Assembly (NCBI GenBank): GCA_026315105.1
Contig: CM048744.1
Span: 349,765,668-349,829,667, forward strand
DNA from: Locusta migratoria
Taxonomy: Eukaryota > Arthropoda > Insecta > Orthoptera > Acrididae
Direction of reading: 5' to 3'
DNA: 64,000 nt
In this document: piece after piece, positions 11,461-22,369 of the stretch
Layout of the letters: each line of letters opens with the position of its first letter
Position numbering within the stretch: position 1 is the stretch's first letter
Notes under the pieces: generated by a model
Databases searched by the model: none
Told to the model about the DNA's origin: nothing
The model's input: the letters and a program-made list of their open reading frames with translations, nothing else
Position numbers and translations under genes: made by a program

Positions 11461-12540
11461 ATGCCTCGCGTAAGGAGGAGAAATGCGTACCATCACGTTT
11501 CCGACTTTGATAAAGATCGGATTGTCGCCTATTGCGATTGCGGTTTATCGTGTCGCGACATTGCTGCTCGCGTTGACTGTTAGCAGTATATGGACTCGGT
11601 GGGTCCAGGAGGGCAATACGGAACACCAACGGTCTCGTATCACTAACCGTCGAGATGACAGGCATCTTATCCGCATGGGTGTAACGAATAGTGCAGCCAC
11701 GTCTCGATCCCTGCATCAACATATGGGGACGTTTGCAAGACAACAACCATCTGCACGAACAGTTCGACGACGTTTGTAGCAGCATGGACTATCAGCTTGG
11801 AGTCCTTAGCTGCGGTTACCCTTGACGCTGCATCACAGTCAGGCTGCTCTGGTGTCGTGAAAGAGTTGACTGGAGAGCGGAATGGCGATTTGGTTTCTTA
11901 GTGACTGGAGTAGGGTCTGTCTCTATGTGAGTGTTGGATGTAGACGTGTTTGGCGTACACCTTGTGAACCGCCTATTTTACAGTGCATCATTCGCCCATA
12001 ACACATGGGTCCCATACCAGGCTTCAAAGTAGGATGATGGATAGGGGGGGGGGATTAATAACAAATCGAGGTCATATTTGTTTCTTCCGCAGGTTAAAGT
12101 AGCCACTCCCCTATAAATTGCACAGTCTGTTACCCCAGTGTTAATGATAGCAAGGTGGAGTTCTTTTTCAGCAGGAAAATACACGTCCACATACGGCTGT
12201 TGTTCTTCGTGGTGTACAAAAACTTCCCTGGCTAGCAAAATCACCAGATCTCTCGCCAGTTGAATACATATGTGACAAGATGAAATGGGAAGTTATTCAT
12301 TTTACAGGGCGCAAAACGAGTTATATGCTTGGGGCAATCTAGCACACGATGGCATTCGGCACCTTTTTGGTCGTTTGCATCTGAGAGTATGCTTCAGTGC
12401 TGGCTCCAGACTAGGACTGTGTGATGGTGCAACTGTGTGGACACCCTTTACTGTGACTCGTGTGTTTCAATGGGTCTGATTTCACTATTTCATACTCGTA
12501 AAATGATCAACGTTTCACCTCACTTGTTAATAAAATTACC
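11461..12540 (+). pseudogene. Tc1 transposase pseudogene (DD34E family)
   Basis: Starts at an ATG-CCTCG codon context (about 11461) equal to the start used by the 44.2- and 58.6-kb copies. The N-terminal bipartite HTH region reads RRRNAYHHVSDFDKD in the right frame, followed by a small deletion after the AARVD segment. The catalytic domain is recognisable but frameshifted: SDWSRVCLY occupies the first-Asp block (normally SDESRF), ENTRPHTA the second (normally DNARPHxA, here Glu replaces Asp), and SPDLSPVEY the third with Glu. Several stops and frameshifts interrupt it. It cannot encode an active enzyme. Confidence 0.7.
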
Positions 12541-12550
12541 TTGTCCTGAG

Positions 12551-14140
12551 GGATGTTCTATATTTTACCGTCAGTTTCACATGCAAGTGTGTTTGGAAAG
12601 TTATTGCTTCATTAATAAAATGAAGGACTGATGTCTTCATGTTTCAGTGAAATGTATACGTCAAAATATCCATCAGTGAATTGGTACGTGCAGTACAATT
12701 ACATAATAAAGCCACTCACTGTGATTGCTGATCAACATGCAAAGTGAATTCAGAACTGATGGTCATTATACACCACGATATTCTGTAAGCTGTTATTTAT
12801 GGCCGAGATAATGGGAAGTGTCCCGCTTCTCTAAACACACTTGGATTAAGAAATTATCACACACTCAATGTAGACAGCTTCTATATTTAAGTGCTATTTA
12901 AGAAGAGTTCGCAAGGTTGGCGCAATTTTCGAAAAAGAAAGAAAGAAAACAAAACAGTGATGCAACGGAATGGGGAATGAGGAAGCGAGTAAAAGCAACC
13001 ACTTCTGAAACAAAAGCTAATATTTAGTAAAATACTAAAGTAAAGAAAAGTTTTTCTCAACGAGAACACTGGTATATAACACTAGTTTTCTTTAATATTT
13101 CCGTACTGAAGGCACTGTGCCCATGCCCCCTCAAACTTTTTAAATGGCTTAACTTTCTGGTATAGGCGGACCTACAGTTTAATGCATTTTCTGAACTATC
13201 GTGTTTTGATGAATATGGGATTAACAAACCATTCCTACAAGCCTGGCCATGGTATATGATTATCGTCACGAAGTGAAAATGTTCTTTCGTGTTTTTGGTT
13301 TGAACGAGTAAAGGGGCATCAACTCAGTATAAAAACATGTTTTCATCACAGTCAATTTATCGTATAACTTCGCAAAACTATATTAATCAAATTTACTGTG
13401 AACGCACATTAGTTGGTAGCGACAGGAAAGATGGAGGATGGTTTACCATACCTTTAAAAAAAATCATAGTAGGCACTTTTTATTATTGTTTACGTTTAGA
13501 AAGGTATATCAGTGGCATTCAATGAGGAGCACTGTTAGAAGCAGATTTTACACGCTTCTATCTTTGTATTTCGCTAACAAAATGTTAGAATATAGGATTT
13601 TGTTTAGGGACGTGATATACGGGCACTTTCCTTATCATCGGTGATATTTTAGTTTCCATATTGACCTAGGGGATCATGTTTCAGCATTACTTTCTATTCG
13701 ACTTTTGTTATTTACTGCATTCCAAGAATTATTTCATAATTATTTGTTGCTTCTGAATAATGTTGTGTCTTGTGAATAGTGCAAAACCTCACTTTCTTTT
13801 TAAGATAGTACATCTGATTTACGTCTTTTAGACCGAATTTCCGTGTAAGGCTCAACGCAGGATTGATTTTTGTTGTTTTAAAAAGACTATTCGAAGATCA
13901 TGTCTAACTGTAACATTGTTTGCACATGCCAGTGTTGGTTTCCTTTGATATAAGTGCTATGACACTGAAATAAACCTGATAATAGTTGAAACGCCTGTTA
14001 TTATTTTAGTTTGAAAACACAAAAATAATCATCTTCTTCCGACGACAATCAGAATTTTCATTGTGAAAATTATGGTAACAGAAGATTATTCCTTGGATAC
14101 TAATGATTTACACAGAAATAGAAATAATATATCTGTTGAT
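12551..14140. other. 1.6-kb stretch with no recognised gene
   Basis: AT-rich; open frames below 70 codons without known domains. No TIRs, TSDs or SINEs seen. Confidence 0.4.
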
Positions 14141-14156
14141 CGAGCTACCTAGGAAC

Positions 14157-14157
<1 letters not shown>

Positions 14158-14190
<33 letters not shown>

Positions 14191-14250
14191 CAGCAGGGAG
14201 ATTCGATCTAGGAACTTTGTGATTACGAAGCCACGCGCTTAGTTACTTGG
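14158..14250 (-). repeat. Poly(A) run next to a tRNA-like SINE head of another family
   Basis: A run of 28 A (14158-14185) is followed by GAGATTCGATCTAGGAACTT and ACGAAGCCACGCGCTTAGTTACT. Read on the minus strand this resembles an A box (TAAGCGCGTGG) and a B box (GATCGAATCTCC). It differs from the main SINE family. The extent is uncertain. Confidence 0.4.
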
Positions 14251-14616
14251 TTTTTTTCCCATTGGCTTGACTTCTATGCCATTTTAGTTTTTCTAACAGT
14301 AACATATTAATGAAAAAAGTAAATACTTTCTTCTGGAGACAGAGACAAATGTCTTCGTCACAGATGACGCAAAAAGCGTGATTGAAGCTTTTCAGATATG
14401 AAGAAGGAGTAATTGGGTCTTCTTCTCGTAATTAAAATAATTCCTTATTGGCAAAATAAAGAAAGATTCGTTTCTTGATAATGTAGTGATGAAGCCTATT
14501 TCAACATTGAACACAAGAAGTAACAAATTGGCAGAAAGTAAATTTTTTCTCTAGCCGCAAGTATTTTGCCTTTTTGGAACAATCTCAACTTCATTGTAGC
14601 GCCAAAGTTCCTCTCA

Positions 14617-14732
14617 AATGTTCAATTGTTTGTCAAGCAAATGGGACTTTACTGCGGGGTCATCAGTTACTAAACTTACAAACTATTTATGAACTAATTT
14701 ATACTAAGGACGGGAAACGGCCTCGCGCAAAG
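14617..14732 (-). repeat. Truncated SINE (body only)
   Basis: AAATGTTCAATTGTTTG, ACTGCGGGGTCATCAG and ACTAAGGACGGG are SINE body and tail. Most of the tRNA head is deleted, leaving ACGGCCTCGCGC. Confidence 0.8.
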
Positions 14733-14903
14733 TTTTTCTCCTTGAGGTATGTTTTCACAGTTTACTCCGTTGTCGTTTCGTGTTTTTGCTTCTGGTTAGA
14801 TCTCCAAATTTTCTTACTTTTTTCCAAATGGAAACATGGATCGTAATAGGCTGTTTTACTAATAAACAGCCTACCACGAAGCATGTTTTCATTAATAATT
14901 AAT

Positions 14904-16110
14904 TCATGGAGGAATCTGAAGGACATGCATTGTAGTCAGCGGCGTTGAACCTTGCTTGTTTTTTTCAGATAGGTAGACGACACGTTTGTTATTTGACCTC
15001 AGGTAGTGAGAACTTTAACAATTTTTTCGCACATCGAAATTCAAAACAACTAACATCCGTTTCATCGCTGAGATGGGAAAGAATGGTTGACATCCTTTCC
15101 TTGTTGTGTTGGTCATGATGTAGGTAGATGTTACGTTGGGATATGCTGCTGATAGGGAGACATCTCACACAGATTTGTATCTGCAGGGTGATAGTGGTCA
15201 TCACCCAGCTTAACGTGAAGGGGTTCAACGTACCTTAGTGCACAGGGCGCACGTAATCTGGACCCAGAAAGTGTGTCTACTAAGTTGTTCCATCTGGAGG
15301 CCACTTTTCACCAAAATGGTTGTAGTGAAGCGCAGATTAAAAGAGCGTTGCGCTATCAACCAAATGTGCAACGGGTAGAGATGATAGCACAGAGGTGGCA
15401 CTCAAGGCAGTGACCTCCCTACCATACGTTGGTAGCATTTCTAAAATGATTGGCCCTATTTTACGTGAATATGACGTTAAGTGTGTGTTTCGACCAGCTT
15501 CTAAAATTAAGACGCTGTTAGAGTCCGTTAATGGTGATCTGTATTTGCCCGATGCCGGTGTCTACCGTATCCTATGCAGCTGTGGTATGTCATATATAGG
15601 TCCAACAATTAGGACCGTCGAGGACCATTGTTCAAAAAGATGTTCAAATTTTTGTAAATCTTTGCGATTATACTACTCTGGTCATCAGTCCCTAGGCTTA
15701 TGAACTACTTTAAGTAATTCATGCTAAGGACTACAAATACACCCATGTCCAAGGGAGGACTCGAACCTCCGCCGGCGAGCAGTGGCGCGCTCCGTAGCTA
15801 GGCGCCTTGCAACGCTCTGCCACTCCACCGCGACGAGGAACGACGTATTGAGCGTAAACGTCACATGCGTTTGCAACAACCTAACAAGTCTGCTGTTGCC
15901 GAACATTGCTTGGACACAGGTCTTCCGATGGGGGAAAAAAACGAAAGAAAAAACACGGAAATTTCGGCATGCACTTCCAACTACTGGGATTGTGTAATCG
16001 AGGAAACGGTTGAAATAAAACTCGCGGATAACCTGATGAATAGGATGAAGGTTTTTGTTTGAATTCTGCACGGAATCCTGCCCTCTCACTTTTCCGGAAA
16101 TAGAGGGACA
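14904..16110 (+). pseudogene. Penelope-like RT plus GIY-YIG endonuclease pseudogene
   Basis: Order of recognisable blocks: MEESE and ALNLACFF upstream of a VDDTFVI motif (about 14973), where the usual Tyr of YVDD is a stop. Then SENFNNFF, TDLYLQ, HHPA, TLVHRARNLDPESV and HLEATFHQNG. Then VFRPASKIKTLL and AGVYRILCSCGMSYIGPT, the GIY-YIG start (VYxIxCxCGxxYIGQT). After the SINE it resumes with KRHMRLQQPNKSAVAEHCLD and TSNYWDCVIEETVEIKLAD. Such a C-terminal GIY-YIG is diagnostic of endonuclease-containing Penelope-like elements, which reverse-transcribe at telomeric or cleaved targets. Stops and frameshifts are frequent, and the GIY-YIG is cut by the SINE between VEDHC and IERKRH. Confidence 0.8.
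15633..15832 (-). repeat. tRNA-headed SINE inside the Penelope-like element
   Basis: Subfamily with a CCACTCCACCGCG head. Tail GATGTTCAAATTTTTG. No clean TSD; flanks share only CGAGGA. Confidence 0.88.
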
Positions 16111-17065
16111 AAATTAATATCACCTCACTCGCTGAAACTGATGTTTATTATTTATATTGCTGTTGGTTTTCATCTTTGGTCGAGTGATGGCGCCATATGC
16201 TTTTATGCTCGGCGTGTGTTGTCTTTCTGATGTCACTGAGAACCGAGGTTTTAAACGTCGTTGAATGTTGCACCGTCGTTGCAACATTGCCTTGAAAATT
16301 GCAGGGTGTATTCCTGACGAAATATCGGCCGACTTTCATACCATGCTGCAAACCCGTAAGTTTTTTTGAATCCATACATAGTTGCCATTAGTCATTACTT
16401 GGCTAAGGTAGGCGTTCTCAGCTTTCCCACAAGACTTAACCCTACACTGCATGGTGTTGCCGTTTGGCAACGCAAATTTTTGTTACTTTTTCAGACATAC
16501 TTCTTGTTGACAGATGACAACACAACATACATTGGAGTCAGTTCTAAGCGTTTAGTTGAGCGTTTCCTCCATGGAAGGCAGCGCAGTCATGAATTGAGGA
16601 GAAATGCAACAAACAGCGCTCCAGCGGATTTTATTCACTGTTGAGCATTAATGTAATTACAAACTAACGCGACTTCTGTCAAGTAAAAAATTTTAGGATG
16701 TTACAGACATCTAATAGGAGTAGAAAACATGTTAGATACCAATTATTTCCTGCAGAGTGACTTATGTCTAAATGCATGATGTTGACAATGGCAACAGGTA
16801 AATAATGGCTTTCACGTTGTTAAATGAGTTATATATTTTTTTTTCAATATTTTTCCTCTGCATTGGTGAACGTTTTCTACGATAATTTTTCTTTTCGACA
16901 AAATACGAGGCGCGTCCAGAAAGTAAGTTCCGTTTCAATTTACCTCCGCTGCAGTGCTGCTATTGCAGTCCGCACCTGCGCTGTAGACGATGTGTATCAA
17001 GGAGAAGAACGTGCGCCATTTGGAGATCGCTGTCAGTTATGTACGCTTTGTTGTGCTTGTTTGAA

Positions 17066-18342
17066 ATGTCGGAGTTGATTGAAAATCCCGCCGCCTGTGA
17101 AATCAGGTCGGTGATTCGGTTTCTGAATGCGAGGAAAGTGAAATCAAGTGAAATTTATCGGCAAATTTGCGATGTTTACGGACCAAATGCGATGAGTGAT
17201 TCGATGGTGAGAAGATGGGTTCGACAGTTCAATGGCGGGCGTACTGATGTGCACGATGAAGAACGAAGTGGGCGTGCACCTTTGGTTACAGAAGAACTGG
17301 TTCACGTGATTGTTGACAAGATCCAGGAAAACCGTTGGTTTACAATTAGTGCTCTCGCTATGGACTTTCCCCCAAATTTCACGATCACTGATGCATGAAA
17401 TTGTTACCAAACAACTGGAATTCCGTAAACTTTGTTCACGTTGGGTACCAAAGATTCTCACTGAGCAACACAAACCACAACGGATGGGTATGGCACTTGA
17501 GCTTTTGACCCGTTATGCTGAAAGCGGCGAAGAATTTCTGAGACGGATAGTCACAGGAGATGAAACGTGGGTATCTTACAACACCCCGGAGAGTAAACGG
17601 CAATCAATGGAATGGATGCACACTTCATCCCCACCACAGGTAAAGCCGAAGCAAATCTTGACACCTCGGAAAATGATGTGCGCAGTGTTCTGGGACTGGA
17701 AAGACATCCTGCCGGCCGCGGAGGCCGAGGGGACTGAGGCGTTCCAGTCACGGTCTGCACGGCCACTACGGTCGGGGGTTCGAATCCCCCCTCGGGCATG
17801 GATATTTGTGCCGTCCTTAGTATTAGTTAGTTCGTAAGTAGTTTGTAAGTTTAGGGACTGATGTAGTTAAGTCCCATAAGCTATACAAACATTTTAACAT
17901 TTGAATTTTTGAAAGACATCCTACTAATTGACTTCTTACCGCGTGGTCAAACAATCAATGCAGATGCTTATTGCGAGACACTTCGGAAATTGCGCCGTGC
18001 AATTCAGAATAAGCGCCGGGGACTGCTGTCAGAAGGTGTTGTTTTGCTTCACGACAACGCACGACCACACACTGCAAATGTGACGAAAAACCTCTTACAG
18101 GGATTTGGCTGGGTCGCGTTTGACCATCCTCCGTACAGGCCTGACCTCGCCCCTAGCGACTTTCATCTATTCTTACATCTCTAGTCTTTCCTTGGCGGTC
18201 GTCAGTTCACCAATGACGACGAGGTGAAAGAAACTGTTTCCAACTGGTTGAAGACACAGGCGGCAGATTTCTATGAAGAAGGTATATAAAACCTGATGCC
18301 ACGCTATGCCTGCAAAATTTCGGCAGTTACGTGGAAAAGTAG
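17066..18342 (+). pseudogene. mariner transposase pseudogene (DD34D)
   Basis: ATG at 17066 begins MSELIENPAACEIRSVIRF, the usual mariner N-terminus; an in-frame start 27 bases earlier (17039) is less likely. The HTH region includes MSDSMVRRWVRQFNGGR. A +1 frameshift in the C run near 17370 moves the frame. The catalytic blocks are VTGDETWV (first Asp), LHDNARPHTA (second) and YRPDLAPSDFHLF (third Asp). A SINE at 17711-17910 interrupts the gene between the first and second Asp. Stops follow at 18181-18183 and 18287-18289, and a small deletion near 18305 shifts the frame before the terminal SYVEK and stop. Otherwise it is well conserved, so it is a rather recent pseudogene. Confidence 0.93.
17711..17910 (+). 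repeat. tRNA-headed SINE inside the mariner
   Basis: Complete copy with perfect 12-bp TSD GAAAGACATCCT (17699-17710 and 17911-17922). A 6-bp gap after CTGATG in the body is specific to this copy. Confidence 0.96.
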
Positions 18343-18950
18343 TTTAAGAGTTGTAGAATTTTGTGCAATAAAAATTTCTTCTGTATCTGTGTACTATTTC
18401 ATTCTATTACCAAACGGAACTTACTTTCTGGACGCGCCTCGTAAAAATTCATGCAGTGTAGGATTAAGAAAGTCGAGGTAGGCTATGGCATGGCAGTGTT
18501 TGTCGTCCAGCTGAGATGACGAGATTCCTGTAAGCGCCAAGATGTTTGACATTGACGGGCCTCGTAACGCACTCCTTCGATATGGTCCTAAGATACTGGT
18601 TAAAGCGGACGTCATCTTGAATTTGGGGGTGCGTATCAGACGTTTAAAATCTGCTTTCAGCGAAGTTGCAGGCCATAAATCGTTGATAATTTTAGTCAGA
18701 GGTATTTTAGGTATTAATATATTTATCTCCTCCGTGAAAGCAGCGGGTAGACAAGTCCCACTCGGTACCGCAGTATATATATATCAGAGATTCATCGCCT
18801 ATTATGTGGCAGTATTTTATGTAAAACTCGACAGGCAGCCCGTGTATGCCTGGAGACGTTTTTTACGGCAAGGCCTCGAGTCCATCATAAAATTCTTCAG
18901 TGGTGAAAGGAGCTAGCAGGTCCTGATTCTGATCTGTCGTGTTTTTATTC

Positions 18951-20837
18951 CGCGCGGCCTGAATGTTTTCTCATTCAACCGCCTTTTCGTTCGGTAAGTG
19001 CGGTGCTGTGAAATGCCGAAGTATGATTGATGAAATATGTTTTAAAATCGCTCTGTTGCGCGTAAGAGGTGCGCGCGTCGTCCCTATAAGTAAGGCTCCT
19101 ATAAACCGGAGCTGAACTATCCGCCATTGTTTCCCCCAAGCTATAGGAGTTACCACGTTCCGGACGAAGCTCATGCTTACCTCGCTTTTCATTCAACTCA
19201 TTCACACTCGCAAACCACTTACTGTATCAACGTGAAACTTTCATCCATGTGTTCGTTAAGAACTACACTTATTTATGGCAATAATTTATAAACAGCAAAT
19301 ACTGATAGTTTACGACCATGCACTTTCTGACGACGTTACGGAACACATTAAGCGAATGAAATCGATGTCGTGGCTATATTTACGCGGACTGCCACTACAC
19401 ATGTTGGTGGGAACTTCGTCACCTTACAGAGGATTTCTTGTTCACCTGCTGCAACAGTTTCACTCGTCTCTGGATGGAATGGCCGCGCACTTGCGCTGTG
19501 GAGTTGAAACCTGAATATGTTCCGAGTTGTCCGTCATAGATGACAATTATCCTGTATCCACAAGCGGTAAGGTAAGATAGGAAAAGCCGTTACAGATCAA
19601 TTTTGATTTGTCGAACGCAATTAAGAACAAGCCCATTTTTCGGCAAAGTTGCACAGAATTTTGATGCAACATCGTAGGGCGACTGTTTGTTTCGCAGTCA
19701 TTTCAAATGGCAGTTCTAAAATACGTACGGGTTGGAAGGCCGATAACTTCAGAAATGAACACCAACATTTCCGTCCCCATGTCGGTATTTCCAAGAGCCG
19801 CCGCATGATTCTCAGATTTTGTCTCACGTTTTGGGTTAGTAATTTGATATAAGCTTTGCTACAGAGAATCGACTAGTGGCTGCCAATGATTTCGTCAGGG
19901 GAAAGTTTAACAGCTTCTTCTTTATTTCATAAAAGTAAGATCCTGCGAGGTTGCCGTCAAAAGCGAATTTCACATTACCTTCCCAATTCTAAATATTGAC
20001 TGATCATCATACAATACAGCATTAGCTTGTAGCCACTGATCGGTAGCACCACGTACGTCACAAGTCTCTTGTATTACTTCCAGTATTAGAGGCGTGGTCA
20101 TCGCGAGACCGGATTCTTGACATTCACCACATTTAATAGAAACAGTTGTCAAAATCGGTGTATGCTGAGGGATCCTACCCACGGCACTGGGGGACACATA
20201 CATCAGCCGAATATTCTGGCACGTTATTTTGCCGGCATAACAAGTCACGACACGACACAATGTGTACCGCTACCGGATGGCGCTCCGTCGTTACTATCTA
20301 TACACACTCGCACTCAACACTGAAGCCCTTTCTACTCGGGAAGTGAGAGCTTACGAGATTACCCATGATGCACCGGTCACGCCAGCCAGGTACTTGCACA
20401 AGATGCACGCATACGATTTCTAGTAGACGGAATAGGATGGATCCTATTCTCACGCGTATGGAAGTGCTTCGCGCATGGGGAACCCAGCAGAAAAAAACGA
20501 AGCCAAGTCGCGAATTTGTTTGAGAATGTATAGTTGTCTCCTGCTCAGAGGAACGTAGTTTTTCGACTCAATTGTAAGTTTTTTAGGGTGTGATACTACA
20601 GAGGCATTGCATTAAAAATTTCGTATAACATGTGCACAATTTTTATCGAATACAGAGATATAGCTGTTAATATGAAAACCAAACAAACTTATAGCAAATG
20701 TAAATTGAAGACATTTTCACTGATTTATCCGTCGGTTCATGGTTTGTACCACATCACACTGACTGCAAAGTAGAATTTTGTGTATGTTCTACACGTTCAT
20801 TTCCACTTAGTTACGCGGTTTTCGGCTTACTAGGACA
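18951..20837. other. 1.9-kb stretch with no recognised gene
   Basis: Several open frames of 60-95 codons on both strands, none with a domain I know. The first 100 bases may be more of the LINE fossil. Confidence 0.35.
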
Positions 20838-20849
20838 TATTCAGACTTT

Positions 20850-21057
20850 CAAAAATGTTCAAATGTTTGAATAGTTTATGGGACTTAACTACGGGGTGAT
20901 TAGTCCCTAAACTTACAAACTACTTATGAACTAGTTAATCCTAAGGACGGCACAAATATCCATGCCCGAGAGGGGATTCGAACCCCTGACCGTAGTGGCC
21001 GTGCAGACCGTGACTGGAGCGCCTCAGTCCTCAGTCCCCTCGGCCACCGCGGCCGGC
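20850..21057 (-). repeat. tRNA-headed SINE
   Basis: Complete copy with perfect 12-bp TSD TATTCAGACTTT (20838-20849 and 21058-21069). The head has a small duplication, CAGTCCTCAGTCCCC. Confidence 0.95.
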
Positions 21058-21069
21058 TATTCAGACTTT

Positions 21070-21365
21070 AAAGTACGTCGAAAACCGGTTGTTTATATAA
21101 CAATCAATATGGTGATCTACCAAGAACCGACGAAAGAATCGGTCAAAATATTTTGCATGTGCTTTAAATTTGTTGTACATACTAAGAGATGTATCACTGT
21201 GCCCAATAAAACCTGGACAGACGTTATATGAATTTTAACTGCAAATCGCCTTTATTACTATCTTCTAAAATAATTGCTATTTTTCCTTAAACATTCTGTA
21301 GTTAATAGATGAAATATTGGTTTTTGGTTATTATTTGAAGCTTTATCACAGTTAAAGGTATATGA
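21070..21365. other. Short unassigned spacer
   Basis: AT-rich; nothing recognised. Confidence 0.4.
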
Positions 21366-21515
21366 TAGACAAACTACTTATGAACTACTTATGAACTACC
21401 TTATACTAAAGACGGCACAAATATCCATGCCCGAGGGGGGATTCGAACCCCCGACCGTAGTGGCCGTGCAGACCGTGACTGAAGCGCCTCAGTCTCCTCG
21501 GCCACCGCGGCCAGC
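21366..21515 (-). repeat. SINE copy lacking its 3' end
   Basis: tRNA head and B box (GGATTCGAACCCC) are intact. The tail beyond CTTATGAACTA is missing and that motif is doubled. No TSD. Confidence 0.85.
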
Positions 21516-21724
21516 AGAAAGGGCTTTAGATAATGTATCAGCGTAAAGGGGTGTCGACCCCTTACAAGCTCAGCAAGTAAATATGCTGGAGGCACACCCG
21601 ACTGCCAAGACTGCCACGTTGCTGATGCCTCACTCTAGATCACACAACAGTGTGAGGGGTTATCGGAAAGTAAAAAACCATAACTTGTTCTTCCTTGGTG
21701 TTGCTGCTGGAATTTTGAAATATG

Positions 21725-21885
21725 TTCGACAACCTAAGCGATTAAACTACTGAGGTCATCGATTACTCGACTTGCAAACAACTTTAACTTACACTAAGGA
21801 TAAAACACACATACAAACACACACATGCCGAAGGGAGGACTCGACCATCGACGGGTGACGCCCCCAGACAGTCGTGACAGATTAA
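21725..21885 (-). repeat. Degenerate SINE with CA-rich spacer
   Basis: ATTAAACTACTGAGGTCATC and ACTTTAACTTACACTAAGGA are diverged SINE body, followed by ACACACATGCC and GGAGGACTCGACC. Confidence 0.6.
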
Positions 21886-21937
21886 GGTGAAAGTGCTGCG
21901 CTAAATTCTGTCACTTACGTAAACTTCCGAACTGCGC

Positions 21938-22262
21938 TATCGACAAGGGATCTCAAATTGATTCCATATTCCTAGACTTTCGGAAGGCTTTTGACAGTGT
22001 ACCTCACAAGTGTCTTCTAATTAAATTGCGTGCTTATGGAATATCGATACAGTTGTGCGATTGGATTCATGATTTCCTGTCAGAAAGTACACAGTACGTT
22101 GTAAATAAAGGAAAGTCATCGAGTAAAACAAAAGTGATATCTGGCGTTCCCAAGGGAAGTGTTGTAGAGCCCCTTTTGTTCCTTTATAAACGCTTTAAGA
22201 GACAATGTCAACAGAACTTTTAGAGTTCGCGGATTATGCTGTCGTTTATCGGTTAGATAAAG
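21938..22262 (+). pseudogene. CR1-like LINE reverse transcriptase fragment, copy 1
   Basis: Open frame reads IDKGSQIDSIFLDFRKAFDS, then VPHKCLLIKLRAYGI, then SGVPKGSVVEPLLF. These are RT blocks of CR1/Jockey-group elements: FLDFxKAFDxVPH carries the first catalytic Asp, and GVPQGSxLGPLLF is the fourth block (here with two changes). The copy is cut just after the ADDxxVYRL block (LRVRGLCCRLSV frame shift). It abuts a second copy of the same family at about 22263, which starts further 5' in the protein, so these are two truncated insertions side by side. Confidence 0.8.
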
Positions 22263-22369
22263 TAGGATTTTGGAAGATATACTTTGTTCTAACATTATCA
22301 ACTACCTCGAAGAGAACGATCTATTAACGAAGAGTCAACACAGATTCAGAAAGAAACACAGCTTGCCCT
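22263..22369 (+). pseudogene. CR1-like LINE copy 2, part before the LTR element
   Basis: Reads ILEDILCSNIINYLEENDLL and SQHRFRKK, the RT block just upstream of FLDFRKAF. The frame resumes after the gypsy element at 32288. The last four bases, CCCT (22366-22369), are the TSD of that insertion. Confidence 0.82.

Larger units (their letters stand above)
11029..12550 (+). mobile_element. Tc1-like DNA transposon (fossil), split by a SINE
   Basis: Starts at a TA (11027-11028) with CACTCCTAGCCATTAAAATT, the same terminal sequence as the Tc1 at 58597. A SINE sits at 11129-11325, splitting TAGCTTTTCAGAGC. The first half of the transposase follows the 58.6-kb copy closely. From about 11830 it reads like a different Tc1 subfamily (DWRAEWR, SRVCLY, then QQENTRPHTAVV and SPDLSPVEYICDKM). 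The right TIR is not recognisable, so the end is approximate. Confidence 0.75.
14860..16365 (+). mobile_element. Penelope-like retroelement (GIY-YIG type), 5'-truncated
   Basis: Contains the end of a Penelope reverse transcriptase, a GIY-YIG endonuclease domain and a 3' region ending near the run of T at 16361-16367. A SINE is inserted at 15633-15832. The 5' part of the RT is missing. Confidence 0.8.
16906..18441 (+). mobile_element. mariner DNA transposon with near-perfect TIRs
   Basis: TIRs CGAGGCGCGTCCAGAAAGTA and its mirror at 18413-18441 match over about 29 bp. Flanked by TA (16904-16905 and 18442-18443). The element is 1,536 bp including a 200-bp SINE and a 12-bp duplication, so about 1.32 kb originally, normal for mariner. 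Confidence 0.95.
16440..18463. mobile_element. piggyBac-like element (MITE-sized) carrying a mariner
   Basis: Left end CCCTACACTGCATG (16440-16453) is mirrored by CATGCAGTGTAGGA (18450-18463), and both sides are flanked by TTAA (16436-16439 and 18464-18467). TTAA TSDs with short TIRs starting CCC are characteristic of piggyBac. Without the inserted mariner it is about 0.49 kb, so non-autonomous. No transposase is recognised in 16454-16905. Confidence 0.72.
16368..18950 (-). mobile_element. LINE (L1/Tx1-like RT) fossil, split by a piggyBac-like element
   Basis: On the minus strand, 18905 downwards reads FTTEEFYDGLEALP, SPGIHGLPVEFY, KYCHIIGDE, then HAIAYLDF at about 18470. Jumping over the inserted element, 16435 downwards continues KAENAYLSQVMT. 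Together these are the PGxDGLPxEFY and LDFxKAFDRVxHxYL blocks of a non-LTR reverse transcriptase. The insertion site is TTAA. Stops and frameshifts abound. The remaining RT (YADD) is absent beyond 16368. Confidence 0.6.
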
